A DNA stretch of 64,000 nt. It comes from an uncultured Lachnospiraceae bacterium (GTDB taxonomy: Bacteria > Bacillota > Clostridia > Lachnospirales > Lachnospiraceae). Both the position numbers and the translations under genes were made by a program. This document shows, piece by piece, positions 24,526 to 32,280 of the stretch. The DNA is taken from the NCBI GenBank assembly GCA_910584205.1, contig CAJUAA010000019.1, positions 1 to 64,000 on the forward strand, in the 5' to 3' direction. A model generated the notes under the pieces. It was not told the origin of the DNA. It worked only from the letters and a program-made list of their open reading frames with translations, and did no database searches. Position 1 is the first letter of the stretch, and every line of letters begins with the position of its first letter.

Positions 24526-26574
24526 ATGGAAGAGATTCAGATGGAGCGATGGCAGCTTGCCGTGGAACGGATACGCCAGATTGCGGAGGACCCGGAGGTG
24601 GACGGCGGAGCCGGGGATTACTTTAAACGGACGGCAGAGTTTGTACTGCTCATGCTGGAGGCGTTGGAAAAGGCGGAGAACGGATGGATGGAGACGGCTT
24701 CGCTGGAAGAACTTCAGGCATGGAATGACAGGCTCTATGGAGACATTGCAGGAAAGGCTTATGAGTCCAGCTACGCGAATCCGGCTTGGGCGGTGTCAAG
24801 GCTTCCGGATGCCTGCGGGCAGATCCTGTCCTTTGTCTATACGGAACTCCGGGGCATGATCGTCTATGCCTGTGAGCGCCGGACGGAGGAGATGCTGATC
24901 TGTATGGAGCTTTTCCTGCAGATCCACAGTGAGTTTACAGGGGGAGAGGTTCCGTCCAGGGAGCAGCTTGCGTCGGACGTGTACTGGTTCATCAGCGATT
25001 ACAGCGACGTGATGGTGGCGGGAAGGGTGCGGGAGCAGCTGGATCCTTCCCTGTCCTTTGCACGGGATATCATCATGGAGGCGGATCTTATGGAACCGCG
25101 GTATCTGTACCGGTTCGGAGAGTACATAAGCGGGACGGAGATCGGTACGAGCCGTTATCTGGCAGGGCTCTCCGGCGAAGAGATCGACCGGATCGCGGGC
25201 GTCTTTACAGAGGGGTACCGGAGGGGATTTGAGGCGGCGGGGAAACCGCTGCACCGGAAGAAAACCGTCAACATCCGTTACGGCCTGGGCTTTGAACGGA
25301 TTATCCGTCAGGCCGTGAAGCAGTTTGAGGCCATGGGGCTTGAGAGCATCATCTACCGGGCGGCTGTGAGCAGGGTGAACATGCGGGAAAACGCCAGGAT
25401 CGGGTACTGCGGCTCTTCTCCCAATAAACAGTATGATTACGACCACAGGGGAGACGCGGCGCTTTTTATGGACAGGGCTTTTGCGGAGCGCAGGATCGGC
25501 GTTTTGAAAACGGCGTATGAGCGGTACCGGGAGCCGGCGCGGACGCACGGCGGCCCGGCGGTGCTGGAGATCTTCGGAGAGACTCCGTTTGTGCCGGAGA
25601 CGAAGCCGGAGGCGCTGAAGCTGGATGAAAAGCAGCAGGAGATCCAGGTCTCTCTGAATAACCGTACCGGACAGCTGGTCAACACGTATATTCCGGGAGA
25701 GGAACGGAGTTTTACGATCATGGCATTTCCGGTCCCGGATATCGGTCCCCGGTTTGAGGAGATTTTTCGGGAGACCATGAAGCTCAACACCCTGGATTCC
25801 AGGACCTGGCAGCAGATCCAGCAGAACCTGATCAATGTGCTGGATACGGGAGTCTCGGTCCATATTCTGGGGAAAGGAGACAACCGGACCGACCTTAAGG
25901 TCATGCTGGCCGGAATCCGGGATCCCAAAAAGGAGACCCTCTTTGAGAACTGCGTGGCGGATGTGAACATACCGGTGGGCGAGGTATTTACGTCCCCTGC
26001 GCTTGCGGGGACGGACGGGGTGCTCCATGTGACGGGAGTTTACCTGGACGGACTGTTTTACAGGGACTTAAGCCTTACCTTCCGGGACGGCATGGTCACG
26101 GAATATACCTGCAAGAATTACGGACAGGAGGAGGAGAACCGCCGTTACATCCGGGAAAATGTGCTGATGCACCATGAGACGCTCCCCATGGGCGAATTTG
26201 CCATCGGGACCAACACGGCCGCTTATGTGACGGCCCGGAAGTACGGGATCGAAGGCAGGCTGCCGATTCTGATCGCGGAGAAGATGGGGCCGCATTTTGC
26301 CGTGGGAGATACGTGCTTTTCCTGGGAAGAGGATGTGAGCACGTACAATCCGGACGGGAAACGGATGGTCGCAAAGGAGAACGCGTGCTCCGCGCTCCGG
26401 AAGGAGGACATCAAAAAGGCGTATTTCAATTGCCATACGGACATCACGATCCCCTACGATGAGCTGCAGGAGATTGCGGTTGTACAGGAAGACGGCAGAC
26501 GGATTTCCCTGATCCGTGACGGAAGGTTCGTCCTTCCCGGAACGGAAGAACTGAACCGGCCGTTTGACGAGTGA
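24526..26574 (+). CDS. M29-type aminopeptidase with long N-terminal extension
   Basis: A 682-residue protein. The C-terminal ~370 residues contain the metal-ligand motifs of the thermophilic aminopeptidase family M29: VGEVFTSPAL (Glu), MGEFAIGTN (Glu), EKMGPHFAVGD (His) and NCHTDITIPYDE (His, Asp). The first ~300 residues are mainly helical and are not part of the ~410-residue M29 core; they include repeated acidic helices and DYDHRGDAALFMD. It is expected to be cytosolic and to release N-terminal residues from peptides. Substrates are unknown. Confidence 0.82.
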   Translation: MEEIQMERWQLAVERIRQIAEDPEVDGGAGDYFKRTAEFVLLMLEALEKAENGWMETASLEELQAWNDRLYGDIAGKAYESSYANPAWAVSRLPDACGQILSFVYTELRGMIVYACERRTEEMLICMELFLQIHSEFTGGEVPSREQLASDVYWFISDYSDVMVAGRVREQLDPSLSFARDIIMEADLMEPRYLYRFGEYISGTEIGTSRYLAGLSGEEIDRIAGVFTEGYRRGFEAAGKPLHRKKTVNIRYGLGFERIIRQAVKQFEAMGLESIIYRAAVSRVNMRENARIGYCGSSPNKQYDYDHRGDAALFMDRAFAERRIGVLKTAYERYREPARTHGGPAVLEIFGETPFVPETKPEALKLDEKQQEIQVSLNNRTGQLVNTYIPGEERSFTIMAFPVPDIGPRFEEIFRETMKLNTLDSRTWQQIQQNLINVLDTGVSVHILGKGDNRTDLKVMLAGIRDPKKETLFENCVADVNIPVGEVFTSPALAGTDGVLHVTGVYLDGLFYRDLSLTFRDGMVTEYTCKNYGQEEENRRYIRENVLMHHETLPMGEFAIGTNTAAYVTARKYGIEGRLPILIAEKMGPHFAVGDTCFSWEEDVSTYNPDGKRMVAKENACSALRKEDIKKAYFNCHTDITIPYDELQEIAVVQEDGRRISLIRDGRFVLPGTEELNRPFDE

Positions 26575-26584
26575 CAGTTCAGTC

Positions 26585-26613
26585 TTGACAAGGCGGATCA
26601 GTCACGGTAAGAT
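26585..26613 (+). promoter_or_regulatory. Consensus promoter of the purEMND operon
   Basis: TTGACA (26585-26590) and TAAGAT (26608-26613) with a 17-bp spacer. The ~90-nt leader to purE is AT-rich. I looked for a purine riboswitch core and did not find one. Confidence 0.8.
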
Positions 26614-26704
26614 AACTCATAAGAACAGTTAAACTATTGTGGGATATTTATTAGTAATACTTATTAAAAATCATAATAAACCACGGAGAAAAAGGAGATT
26701 GAAC

Positions 26705-27217
26705 ATGGCAAAAGTAGGAATTGTGATGGGCAGCGATTCGGATCTGCCGGTCATGAGCAAGGCGGCGGATGTGCTGGAAAAGCTGGGAGTGGATTTTGAG
26801 ATGACGATCATCTCCGCCCACCGGGAACCGGATGTGTTTTTTGAGTATGCCAGAAGCGCGGAGGCAAAAGGCTTCCGGGTCATCATCGCGGGGGCGGGCA
26901 AAGCGGCGCATCTTCCGGGCATGTGTGCGGCGATCTTCCCGATGCCGGTCATTGGGGTCCCCATGAAGACTTCGGATCTGGGCGGCGTGGACTCGCTGTA
27001 TTCCATTGTGCAGATGCCGGGCGGTATTCCGGTGGCGACGGTGGCGATCAACGGCGGCGTCAATGCGGGGATTCTTGCGGCAAAGATCCTTGCCACGTCG
27101 GATGAGGAGCTTCTGAAGCGTCTGAAGGCGTATTCGGAGGAGATGAAGCAGGATGTGGAAGGCAGGGCGGAAAAGCTGGATGAGATCGGATATAAGGCTT
27201 ATCTGGCGCAGATGTAG
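26705..27217 (+). CDS. purE: N5-carboxyaminoimidazole ribonucleotide mutase
   Basis: A 170-residue class I PurE. GSDSDLPV is the phosphate/CO2 loop, SAHREP carries the catalytic His, and AGKAAHLPGMCA and GGVDSLYSIVQMPGGIPVA are conserved blocks. ATG 26705 has AAAAAGGAG upstream and is preferred to the in-frame ATG at 26639. It begins an operon purE-purM-purN-purD. The purK partner is not in the window. Confidence 0.96.
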   Translation: MAKVGIVMGSDSDLPVMSKAADVLEKLGVDFEMTIISAHREPDVFFEYARSAEAKGFRVIIAGAGKAAHLPGMCAAIFPMPVIGVPMKTSDLGGVDSLYSIVQMPGGIPVATVAINGGVNAGILAAKILATSDEELLKRLKAYSEEMKQDVEGRAEKLDEIGYKAYLAQM

Positions 27218-27302
27218 GCAACACATGGAAACGGCATCGGCCCGGACGCAAACATAAGGGAGTTCCGGATGCGGATGCAGGACTCTGACAGGAGGATATC
27301 AT

Positions 27303-28328
27303 ATGGATTACAAGCATGCAGGTGTTGACATTGAAGCCGGTTACAGATCGGTGGAACTGATGAAGGAACATGTGAAGACGACCATGAGGCCGGAGGTACT
27401 GGGAGGACTGGGAGGCTTTTCAGGAGCATTTTCCATGAGCGCTTTTAAAAACATGGAGAAACCTACGCTGGTGTCCGGTACGGACGGTGTGGGAACGAAG
27501 CTGAAGCTGGCGTTTTTGCTGGACAGGCACGATACCGTCGGTATCGACTGCGTGGCGATGTGCGTCAATGATATCGCCTGTGCAGGCGGGGAGCCGCTGT
27601 TCTTCCTGGATTACATTGCCTGCGGGAAAAATTATCCGGAGAAGATCGCGGCCATCGTCAGCGGCGTGGCAGAGGGCTGCAGGCAGGCAGGCGCGGCGCT
27701 GATCGGCGGGGAGACCGCGGAGATGCCGGGTTTCTATCCGGAGGATGAATACGATCTGGCGGGTTTTGCCGTGGGAATCGTGGATGAAAAGGATCTGATT
27801 ACCGGAGCGGATATCAAAGAAGGAGATACCCTGATCGGGATCGCCTCCTCCGGCGTGCACAGCAACGGCTTCTCTCTGGTGCGCAAAGTGCTCCGGATGA
27901 GCGAAGAGGTGCTGAATACATACTATGACAGCCTGGGCAGCACGCTGGGCGAGGCACTGATCCGCCCCACGAAGATCTATGTAAAAGCGCTTAAGTCGGT
28001 AAAGGATGCGGGCGTTACCATCAAAGGCTGCAGCCATATTACCGGAGGCGGGTTCTATGAGAACATTCCCCGGATGCTTCCGGACGGCGTGCGGGCCGTG
28101 GTGAAAAAGGACAGCTATCCGGTGCCCCCGATCTTCCGCATGCTGCAGACGGAAGGAAACATCGGGGAGGATATGATGTACAATACTTATAATATGGGAC
28201 TGGGCATGGTGCTGGCGGTAGATCCGGCGGATGCAGAGAAGGCCATGGAGGCCATCCGGGCAGCCGGAGAGGATCCCTATGTGGTGGGAACCGTGGAAAA
28301 GGGAGAAAAAGGAGTCGTATTATGTTAA
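27303..28328 (+). CDS. purM: Phosphoribosylformylglycinamidine cyclo-ligase (AIR synthetase)
   Basis: A 341-residue enzyme with GTDGVGTKLK, CVAMCVNDI, GGETAEMPGFY and GCSHITGGGFYENIPRM, all typical PurM motifs. It closes the imidazole ring of FGAM to make AIR. ATG 27303 has CAGGAGG upstream. The gene overlaps purN by 7 bp. Confidence 0.97.
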   Translation: MDYKHAGVDIEAGYRSVELMKEHVKTTMRPEVLGGLGGFSGAFSMSAFKNMEKPTLVSGTDGVGTKLKLAFLLDRHDTVGIDCVAMCVNDIACAGGEPLFFLDYIACGKNYPEKIAAIVSGVAEGCRQAGAALIGGETAEMPGFYPEDEYDLAGFAVGIVDEKDLITGADIKEGDTLIGIASSGVHSNGFSLVRKVLRMSEEVLNTYYDSLGSTLGEALIRPTKIYVKALKSVKDAGVTIKGCSHITGGGFYENIPRMLPDGVRAVVKKDSYPVPPIFRMLQTEGNIGEDMMYNTYNMGLGMVLAVDPADAEKAMEAIRAAGEDPYVVGTVEKGEKGVVLC

Positions 28329-28948
28329 AGCTGGCCGTTCTCGTATCCGGCGGAGGGACGAATCTGCAGGCCATCATGGACGCCATTGCCGACGGACGGA
28401 TCACCAACGCCGGGATCGAAGCGGTGATCAGCAACAACCGGAACGCCTATGCCCTTCAGAGGGCCAGGAAGGCAGGAATCCCGGCATACTGCATCACGCC
28501 GAATGACTATGAGAGCCGGGAGGCGTTCCACGATGCCCTTCTGGCGGCGCTGGAGCGGTCAGGAGCGGATCTGGTGGTGCTGGCCGGCTGTCTGGTGGTT
28601 ATCCCGGAAAAGATCGTGGAGCGGTATGAGAACCGGATCATCAACATTCATCCGTCGCTGATTCCGTCTTTCTGCGGAAAGGATTATTACGGCCTGAAGG
28701 TCCATGAGGGCGTTCTTTCCCGGGGCGTGAAAGTGACCGGCGCCACGGTGCATTTTGTGGATAAGGGAACCGATACGGGCCCGATCATCCTTCAGAAGGC
28801 AGTGGAGGTCCGACCGGGAGATACGCCGAAGATCCTGCAGCAGCGGGTGATGGAAGAGGCGGAATGGGTGATTATGCCCCGGGCAATCGATTTGATCGCC
28901 AACGGAAAGATCCGGGTGGCGGATGGAACAGTCACAGAGATACAGTAA
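28322..28948 (+). CDS. purN: Phosphoribosylglycinamide formyltransferase
   Basis: A 208-residue formyltransferase. VLVSGGGTNLQ is the nucleotide loop, INIHPSLIPSF carries the catalytic Asn-His pair, and DKGTDTGPII the Asp. It formylates GAR with 10-formyl-THF. Overlaps purM by 7 bp and is followed at 13 bp by purD. Confidence 0.96.
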   Translation: MLKLAVLVSGGGTNLQAIMDAIADGRITNAGIEAVISNNRNAYALQRARKAGIPAYCITPNDYESREAFHDALLAALERSGADLVVLAGCLVVIPEKIVERYENRIINIHPSLIPSFCGKDYYGLKVHEGVLSRGVKVTGATVHFVDKGTDTGPIILQKAVEVRPGDTPKILQQRVMEEAEWVIMPRAIDLIANGKIRVADGTVTEIQ

Positions 28949-28960
28949 GTGGAGGACAGT

Positions 28961-30235
28961 ATGAAAATATTGATCGTAGGCGGCGGCGGCAGAGAGCATG
29001 CCATCGCATGGAAAGTGGCACAGAGCCCGAAGGTGGAGAAGATCTACTGCGCGCCCGGCAATGCCGGAATCGCCGAATACGCGGAATGCGTGGAGATCGG
29101 TGTCATGGAATTTGAGCGTCTGGCCGCATTTGCAAAGGAGAAGGAGATCGATCTGGCAGTCATCGGCATGGACGATCCTCTGGTAGGAGGAATCGTGGAT
29201 GTGTTCGAGGCGGAAGGCATCCGGGTATTCGGGCCGAGAAAATGCGCGGCGGTTCTGGAAGGTTCCAAGGCGTTTTCCAAGGATCTGATGAAAAAATACG
29301 GGATTCCCACGGCGGCGTATGAGAATTTCGACGATCCCCAAAAAGCGCTGGCTTATCTGGAGACGGCTTCCATGCCCATCGTCCTGAAGGCGGACGGACT
29401 GGCGCTGGGAAAAGGCGTCCTCATCTGCAATACGCTGGAGGAAGCCCGGGAAGGCGTAAAGTCCATCATGATGGATAAGAAATTCGGCTCTGCCGGCAAT
29501 CAGATGGTCATTGAAGAGTTCATGACCGGAAGGGAAGTGTCGGTACTGAGTTTTGTGGACGGGAAGACCATACAGACCATGACGTCCGCCCAGGACCACA
29601 AACGGGCGCTGGATGGAGACCAGGGCCTGAACACCGGCGGCATGGGGACCTTCTCTCCAAGTCCTTTCTATACAGAGGAAGTGGATGCGTTCTGTCAGGA
29701 GCACATCTATCAGAAGACGGTGGATGCCATGGCGGCGGAAGGAAGAGAGTTCAAGGGAATCATCTTTTTCGGCCTCATGCTGACGGAACAGGGACCGAAG
29801 GTCCTGGAGTACAATGCCCGCTTCGGCGACCCGGAGGCGCAGGTGGTGCTTCCCCGCATGAAAAATGACATTGTGGAAGTGTTCGAGGCCTGTGTGGACG
29901 GGACGCTGGACCGGATCAAACTGGAGTTCGAGGACAACGCGGCAGTCTGCGTGGTGCTGGCGTCCGAAGGATATCCGGTCAGCTATGAGAAGGGCTGTGA
30001 GATCCGCGGCCTGGAAAATTTCCGGGGGCGGGAAGGCTGCTATGTTTTTCATGCGGCCAGCAGGGAAAAGGACGGGAAGCTTGTGACAAACGGCGGACGG
30101 GTCCTGGGCGTGACGGCCACCGGCAGGGATTTGAAGACGGCCCGCGCCAACGCGTATGAAGCGGTGACCTGGGTGGATTTCGACAACAAATACTGCCGTT
30201 CCGATATTGGAAAAGCCATTGACGAAGTAAAATAA
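28961..30235 (+). CDS. purD: Phosphoribosylamine-glycine ligase
   Basis: A 424-residue ATP-grasp enzyme with VGGGGREHAIAW at the N-terminus, VLKADGLALGKGV (ATP-grasp) and LEYNARFGDPEAQ (metal site). ATG 28961 has GGAGGA upstream; the in-frame GTG at 28949 lies before it. Last gene of the pur operon. It makes GAR from phosphoribosylamine and glycine. Confidence 0.97.
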   Translation: MKILIVGGGGREHAIAWKVAQSPKVEKIYCAPGNAGIAEYAECVEIGVMEFERLAAFAKEKEIDLAVIGMDDPLVGGIVDVFEAEGIRVFGPRKCAAVLEGSKAFSKDLMKKYGIPTAAYENFDDPQKALAYLETASMPIVLKADGLALGKGVLICNTLEEAREGVKSIMMDKKFGSAGNQMVIEEFMTGREVSVLSFVDGKTIQTMTSAQDHKRALDGDQGLNTGGMGTFSPSPFYTEEVDAFCQEHIYQKTVDAMAAEGREFKGIIFFGLMLTEQGPKVLEYNARFGDPEAQVVLPRMKNDIVEVFEACVDGTLDRIKLEFEDNAAVCVVLASEGYPVSYEKGCEIRGLENFRGREGCYVFHAASREKDGKLVTNGGRVLGVTATGRDLKTARANAYEAVTWVDFDNKYCRSDIGKAIDEVK

Positions 30236-30269
30236 ATCTGATATTTTGATGAAAGTTTTGTGAAAAGCG

Positions 30270-30298
30270 TTGACTTTCTCCTGCGCAGGCCTTATTGT
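30270..30298 (+). promoter_or_regulatory. Probable promoter for the anchored acidic-tail protein
   Basis: TTGACT (30270-30275) and TATTGT (30293-30298) are 17 bp apart, starting 34 bp after purD. Confidence 0.5.
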
Positions 30299-30338
30299 AA
30301 TGGTTCAAGGCGAAAAACCTGGAAAGAGAGAGCTTTAT

Positions 30339-31688
30339 ATGAAAAATAGAAGATACATGCCGGGAATGACAGGAATGCTGTTCCTGATCCTTCTGCTTTG
30401 TTTTGGGATGACGGCCATGGCCGCGCCGTCCGTTACCGGGGATACGGACCTGTCCGTGACAAAGGACGGGAATGTCTCTGCGGAGTATACGGTCAAAAGC
30501 GACGAACCCATGGAGAGCGTGACACTTACGCTGTCCTATGATAAAGACGCGGTGACCTATATTTCGGGCGGAGGCGGCAACAGTTTTTCCGGAAACGGGG
30601 GCAACGGAACCGTACAGCTTAGCAGTAAGCCGGGAGATACGACGACGGATTTTGCGGTCAGGTTTAGAGGAAAGAAGGACACGGAGACAAGTATTGCCGT
30701 TACTGCCTGTACGATCGTGGTGGACGGACAGGAGATCGACGTCCTGAGCGGAGAGTCCGCGGTTTCCGACGGAGAGTCCGGTGAAGAGGAAGAAGAGGAT
30801 GAGGAGCACGAAGATGACGGGAAGCGCGCCAGTTTCGTGATCGATGAACGTACCTTCTATCTGCACAGCCCGGAGGATATCGAGGATTTTGACCGGATTC
30901 ACATGGACATCCAGGGGATCGACAGCCGGGTGCTGAAGCATAAGGACCTGGATGTGTATGTCATCAGGCTGTACAGCGACAATGGAAGCTATCGGGATAA
31001 TTTTGTCTATGATCCGGAGAAAGGGACCGTGATTCCGTTTGTGCAGATGGAGAGCGGAACCGATACGGTGATCTTCATTGAACCGGAGGAGAACGGTTAT
31101 GTGCCGACCCGTTACACTCCCGTGAACATGGGATGGGGACCCAAATATGTGATTCCCGCTTTTAAGCATGTGATCGTGGACGGTGTGGACGAGATCCAGG
31201 ACGATACGAACAGGTATCTGGTCTATGGGATCAACCAGGACGGAGAGAAGGCGTGGTACAGCTTCGACTATGATAAAAATTCCCTTCAGCCCTTTGACGA
31301 TGTGGCCTATCAGGGAGAACAGAACTATATTGTCGAGCTGGAGCAGAAGGAGATGGGGCTCAGGGAGGACCTGAGCGACTGGCAGATGCGTTATGACAGG
31401 GATATGGCAAAAAGGCTCTATATCATCATGTTCCTGACGATTCTGATCATTGTTCTTTTGAATGTGATTGTCGTCCTGTATCTTCGTATGAGACGGATGC
31501 GGATGCCGGAGACAGAAGACGAGGAAGAGGACGTGGTTCCGGAAAGATCCGCGCCGGGGTCTTATGTCACCGGCGATCTGGAAGAGGATGAGACCGATTT
31601 TGAAGACCCTTCCATGTTTGAAGAGGACGAGGAGGACGATATCGACCTGGAGATCATCGATCTGGACAGTATGGAAGAAGAAGACTGA
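30339..31688 (+). CDS. Membrane-anchored extracellular protein with possible cohesin-like domain and acidic cytoplasmic tail
   Basis: A 449-residue type I membrane protein. Signal peptide residues 1-29 (cleavage near AMAA), a beta-rich domain at about 31-140 with the D-x-x-V-x-Y-x-S and G-rich loops of cohesin/adhesin-like folds, an acidic linker (147-160), a second extracellular domain (165-330), a coiled segment, one membrane helix (360-382), and a highly acidic tail (390-449). The start is ATG 30339 after GAAAGAGAG; the upstream in-frame ATG at 30270 is inside the promoter. The domain call is from pattern only. It ends in a terminator. Confidence 0.6.
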   Translation: MKNRRYMPGMTGMLFLILLLCFGMTAMAAPSVTGDTDLSVTKDGNVSAEYTVKSDEPMESVTLTLSYDKDAVTYISGGGGNSFSGNGGNGTVQLSSKPGDTTTDFAVRFRGKKDTETSIAVTACTIVVDGQEIDVLSGESAVSDGESGEEEEEDEEHEDDGKRASFVIDERTFYLHSPEDIEDFDRIHMDIQGIDSRVLKHKDLDVYVIRLYSDNGSYRDNFVYDPEKGTVIPFVQMESGTDTVIFIEPEENGYVPTRYTPVNMGWGPKYVIPAFKHVIVDGVDEIQDDTNRYLVYGINQDGEKAWYSFDYDKNSLQPFDDVAYQGEQNYIVELEQKEMGLREDLSDWQMRYDRDMAKRLYIIMFLTILIIVLLNVIVVLYLRMRRMRMPETEDEEEDVVPERSAPGSYVTGDLEEDETDFEDPSMFEEDEEDDIDLEIIDLDSMEEED

Positions 31689-31697
31689 TTATTGGTG

Positions 31698-31731
31698 GGA
31701 CTTCCGCAGAGATGCGGAGGTCCTGTCTTTT
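31698..31731 (+). terminator. Intrinsic terminator
   Basis: GGACTTCCGCA (31698-31708) pairs with TGCGGAGGTCC (31713-31723) with one G-T pair, followed by TGTCTTTT. Confidence 0.85.
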
Positions 31732-31794
31732 CCTGCCTGTGCCGCGTCAGGCGCGGCTTCGCCGTGCGCATGGTGGGAAGAAAACGTCTGACTG

Positions 31795-31834
31795 TTGACC
31801 GGAAGAGCCAAAACTGTTATACTGTATGTATAAC
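31795..31834 (+). promoter_or_regulatory. gntR-clpC promoter with palindrome across the -10
   Basis: TTGACC (31795-31800) and TATACT (31818-31823) are 17 bp apart. GTTATAC (31816-31822) and GTATAAC (31828-31834) form a perfect 7-bp inverted repeat with a 5-bp spacer overlapping the -10, as expected for autoregulation by a GntR/YtrA-type repressor. No CtsR heptad pair is present. Confidence 0.75.
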
Positions 31835-31898
31835 ATGCGCAAGTGGAAAAGAGGCGGACCAGGTCTGCATTATCGGATTACAAAGGACAGGTGACAGG

Positions 31899-32270
31899 AT
31901 GTATCTGGAGATTGATTTTAACAGTGACAAAGCATTTTATGTGCAGCTGTGCGATCAGATCATAATCGGGATCGCCACATCCCGGCTGCGGGAAGGAGAC
32001 GTGCTTCCCAGCGTCAGGCAGCTGGCGGGAGAGATCGGTATCAATATGCATACGGTCAACAAGGCGTACAGTATCCTGAAGCAGGAAGGCTATATTCGTC
32101 TGGACCGCAGGTGCGGCGCGGTAGTAGCCGTGGATGCGGATAAAAGAAAGGCGATGAATGAGATGAAAAAGGAACTGCTGGTCATACTGGCGAAGGGCAG
32201 CTGCAGGAATATTACCCGGGAAGAGGTTCACGGGCTGATTGACGAGATTTATGCGGAATACGGGGAGTAG
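31899..32270 (+). CDS. GntR family regulator, YtrA-like
   Basis: A 123-residue protein: an N-terminal winged helix with YVQLCDQIIIGIATSRLREGDVLPSVRQLA and NMHTVNKAYSILKQEGYI, then a short two-helix tail (residues ~80-123) as in the YtrA subfamily, with no large effector domain. ATG 31899 has ACAGG upstream. It is 10 bp from clpC, so it likely controls clpC-radA together with itself through the palindrome at 31816-31834. Confidence 0.85.
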   Translation: MYLEIDFNSDKAFYVQLCDQIIIGIATSRLREGDVLPSVRQLAGEIGINMHTVNKAYSILKQEGYIRLDRRCGAVVAVDADKRKAMNEMKKELLVILAKGSCRNITREEVHGLIDEIYAEYGE

Positions 32271-32280
32271 GAGGAGATTT

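Noticed and set aside
26614..26704. A purine riboswitch in the purE leader
   Set aside because: The conserved loop and stem pattern of purine aptamers was not found; the leader is only AT-rich.
28559..30052. A long minus-strand open frame (497 codons) across purN-purD
   Set aside because: It is the antisense shadow of purD and purN in GC-biased codons, lacks a ribosome site and known motifs. The same holds for the long minus-strand frames at 45847-47541, 53953-55596 and 61135-63075.
31732..31898. CtsR operator upstream of clpC
   Set aside because: Only one half resembling GTTGACC occurs; no paired heptads of the CtsR type.
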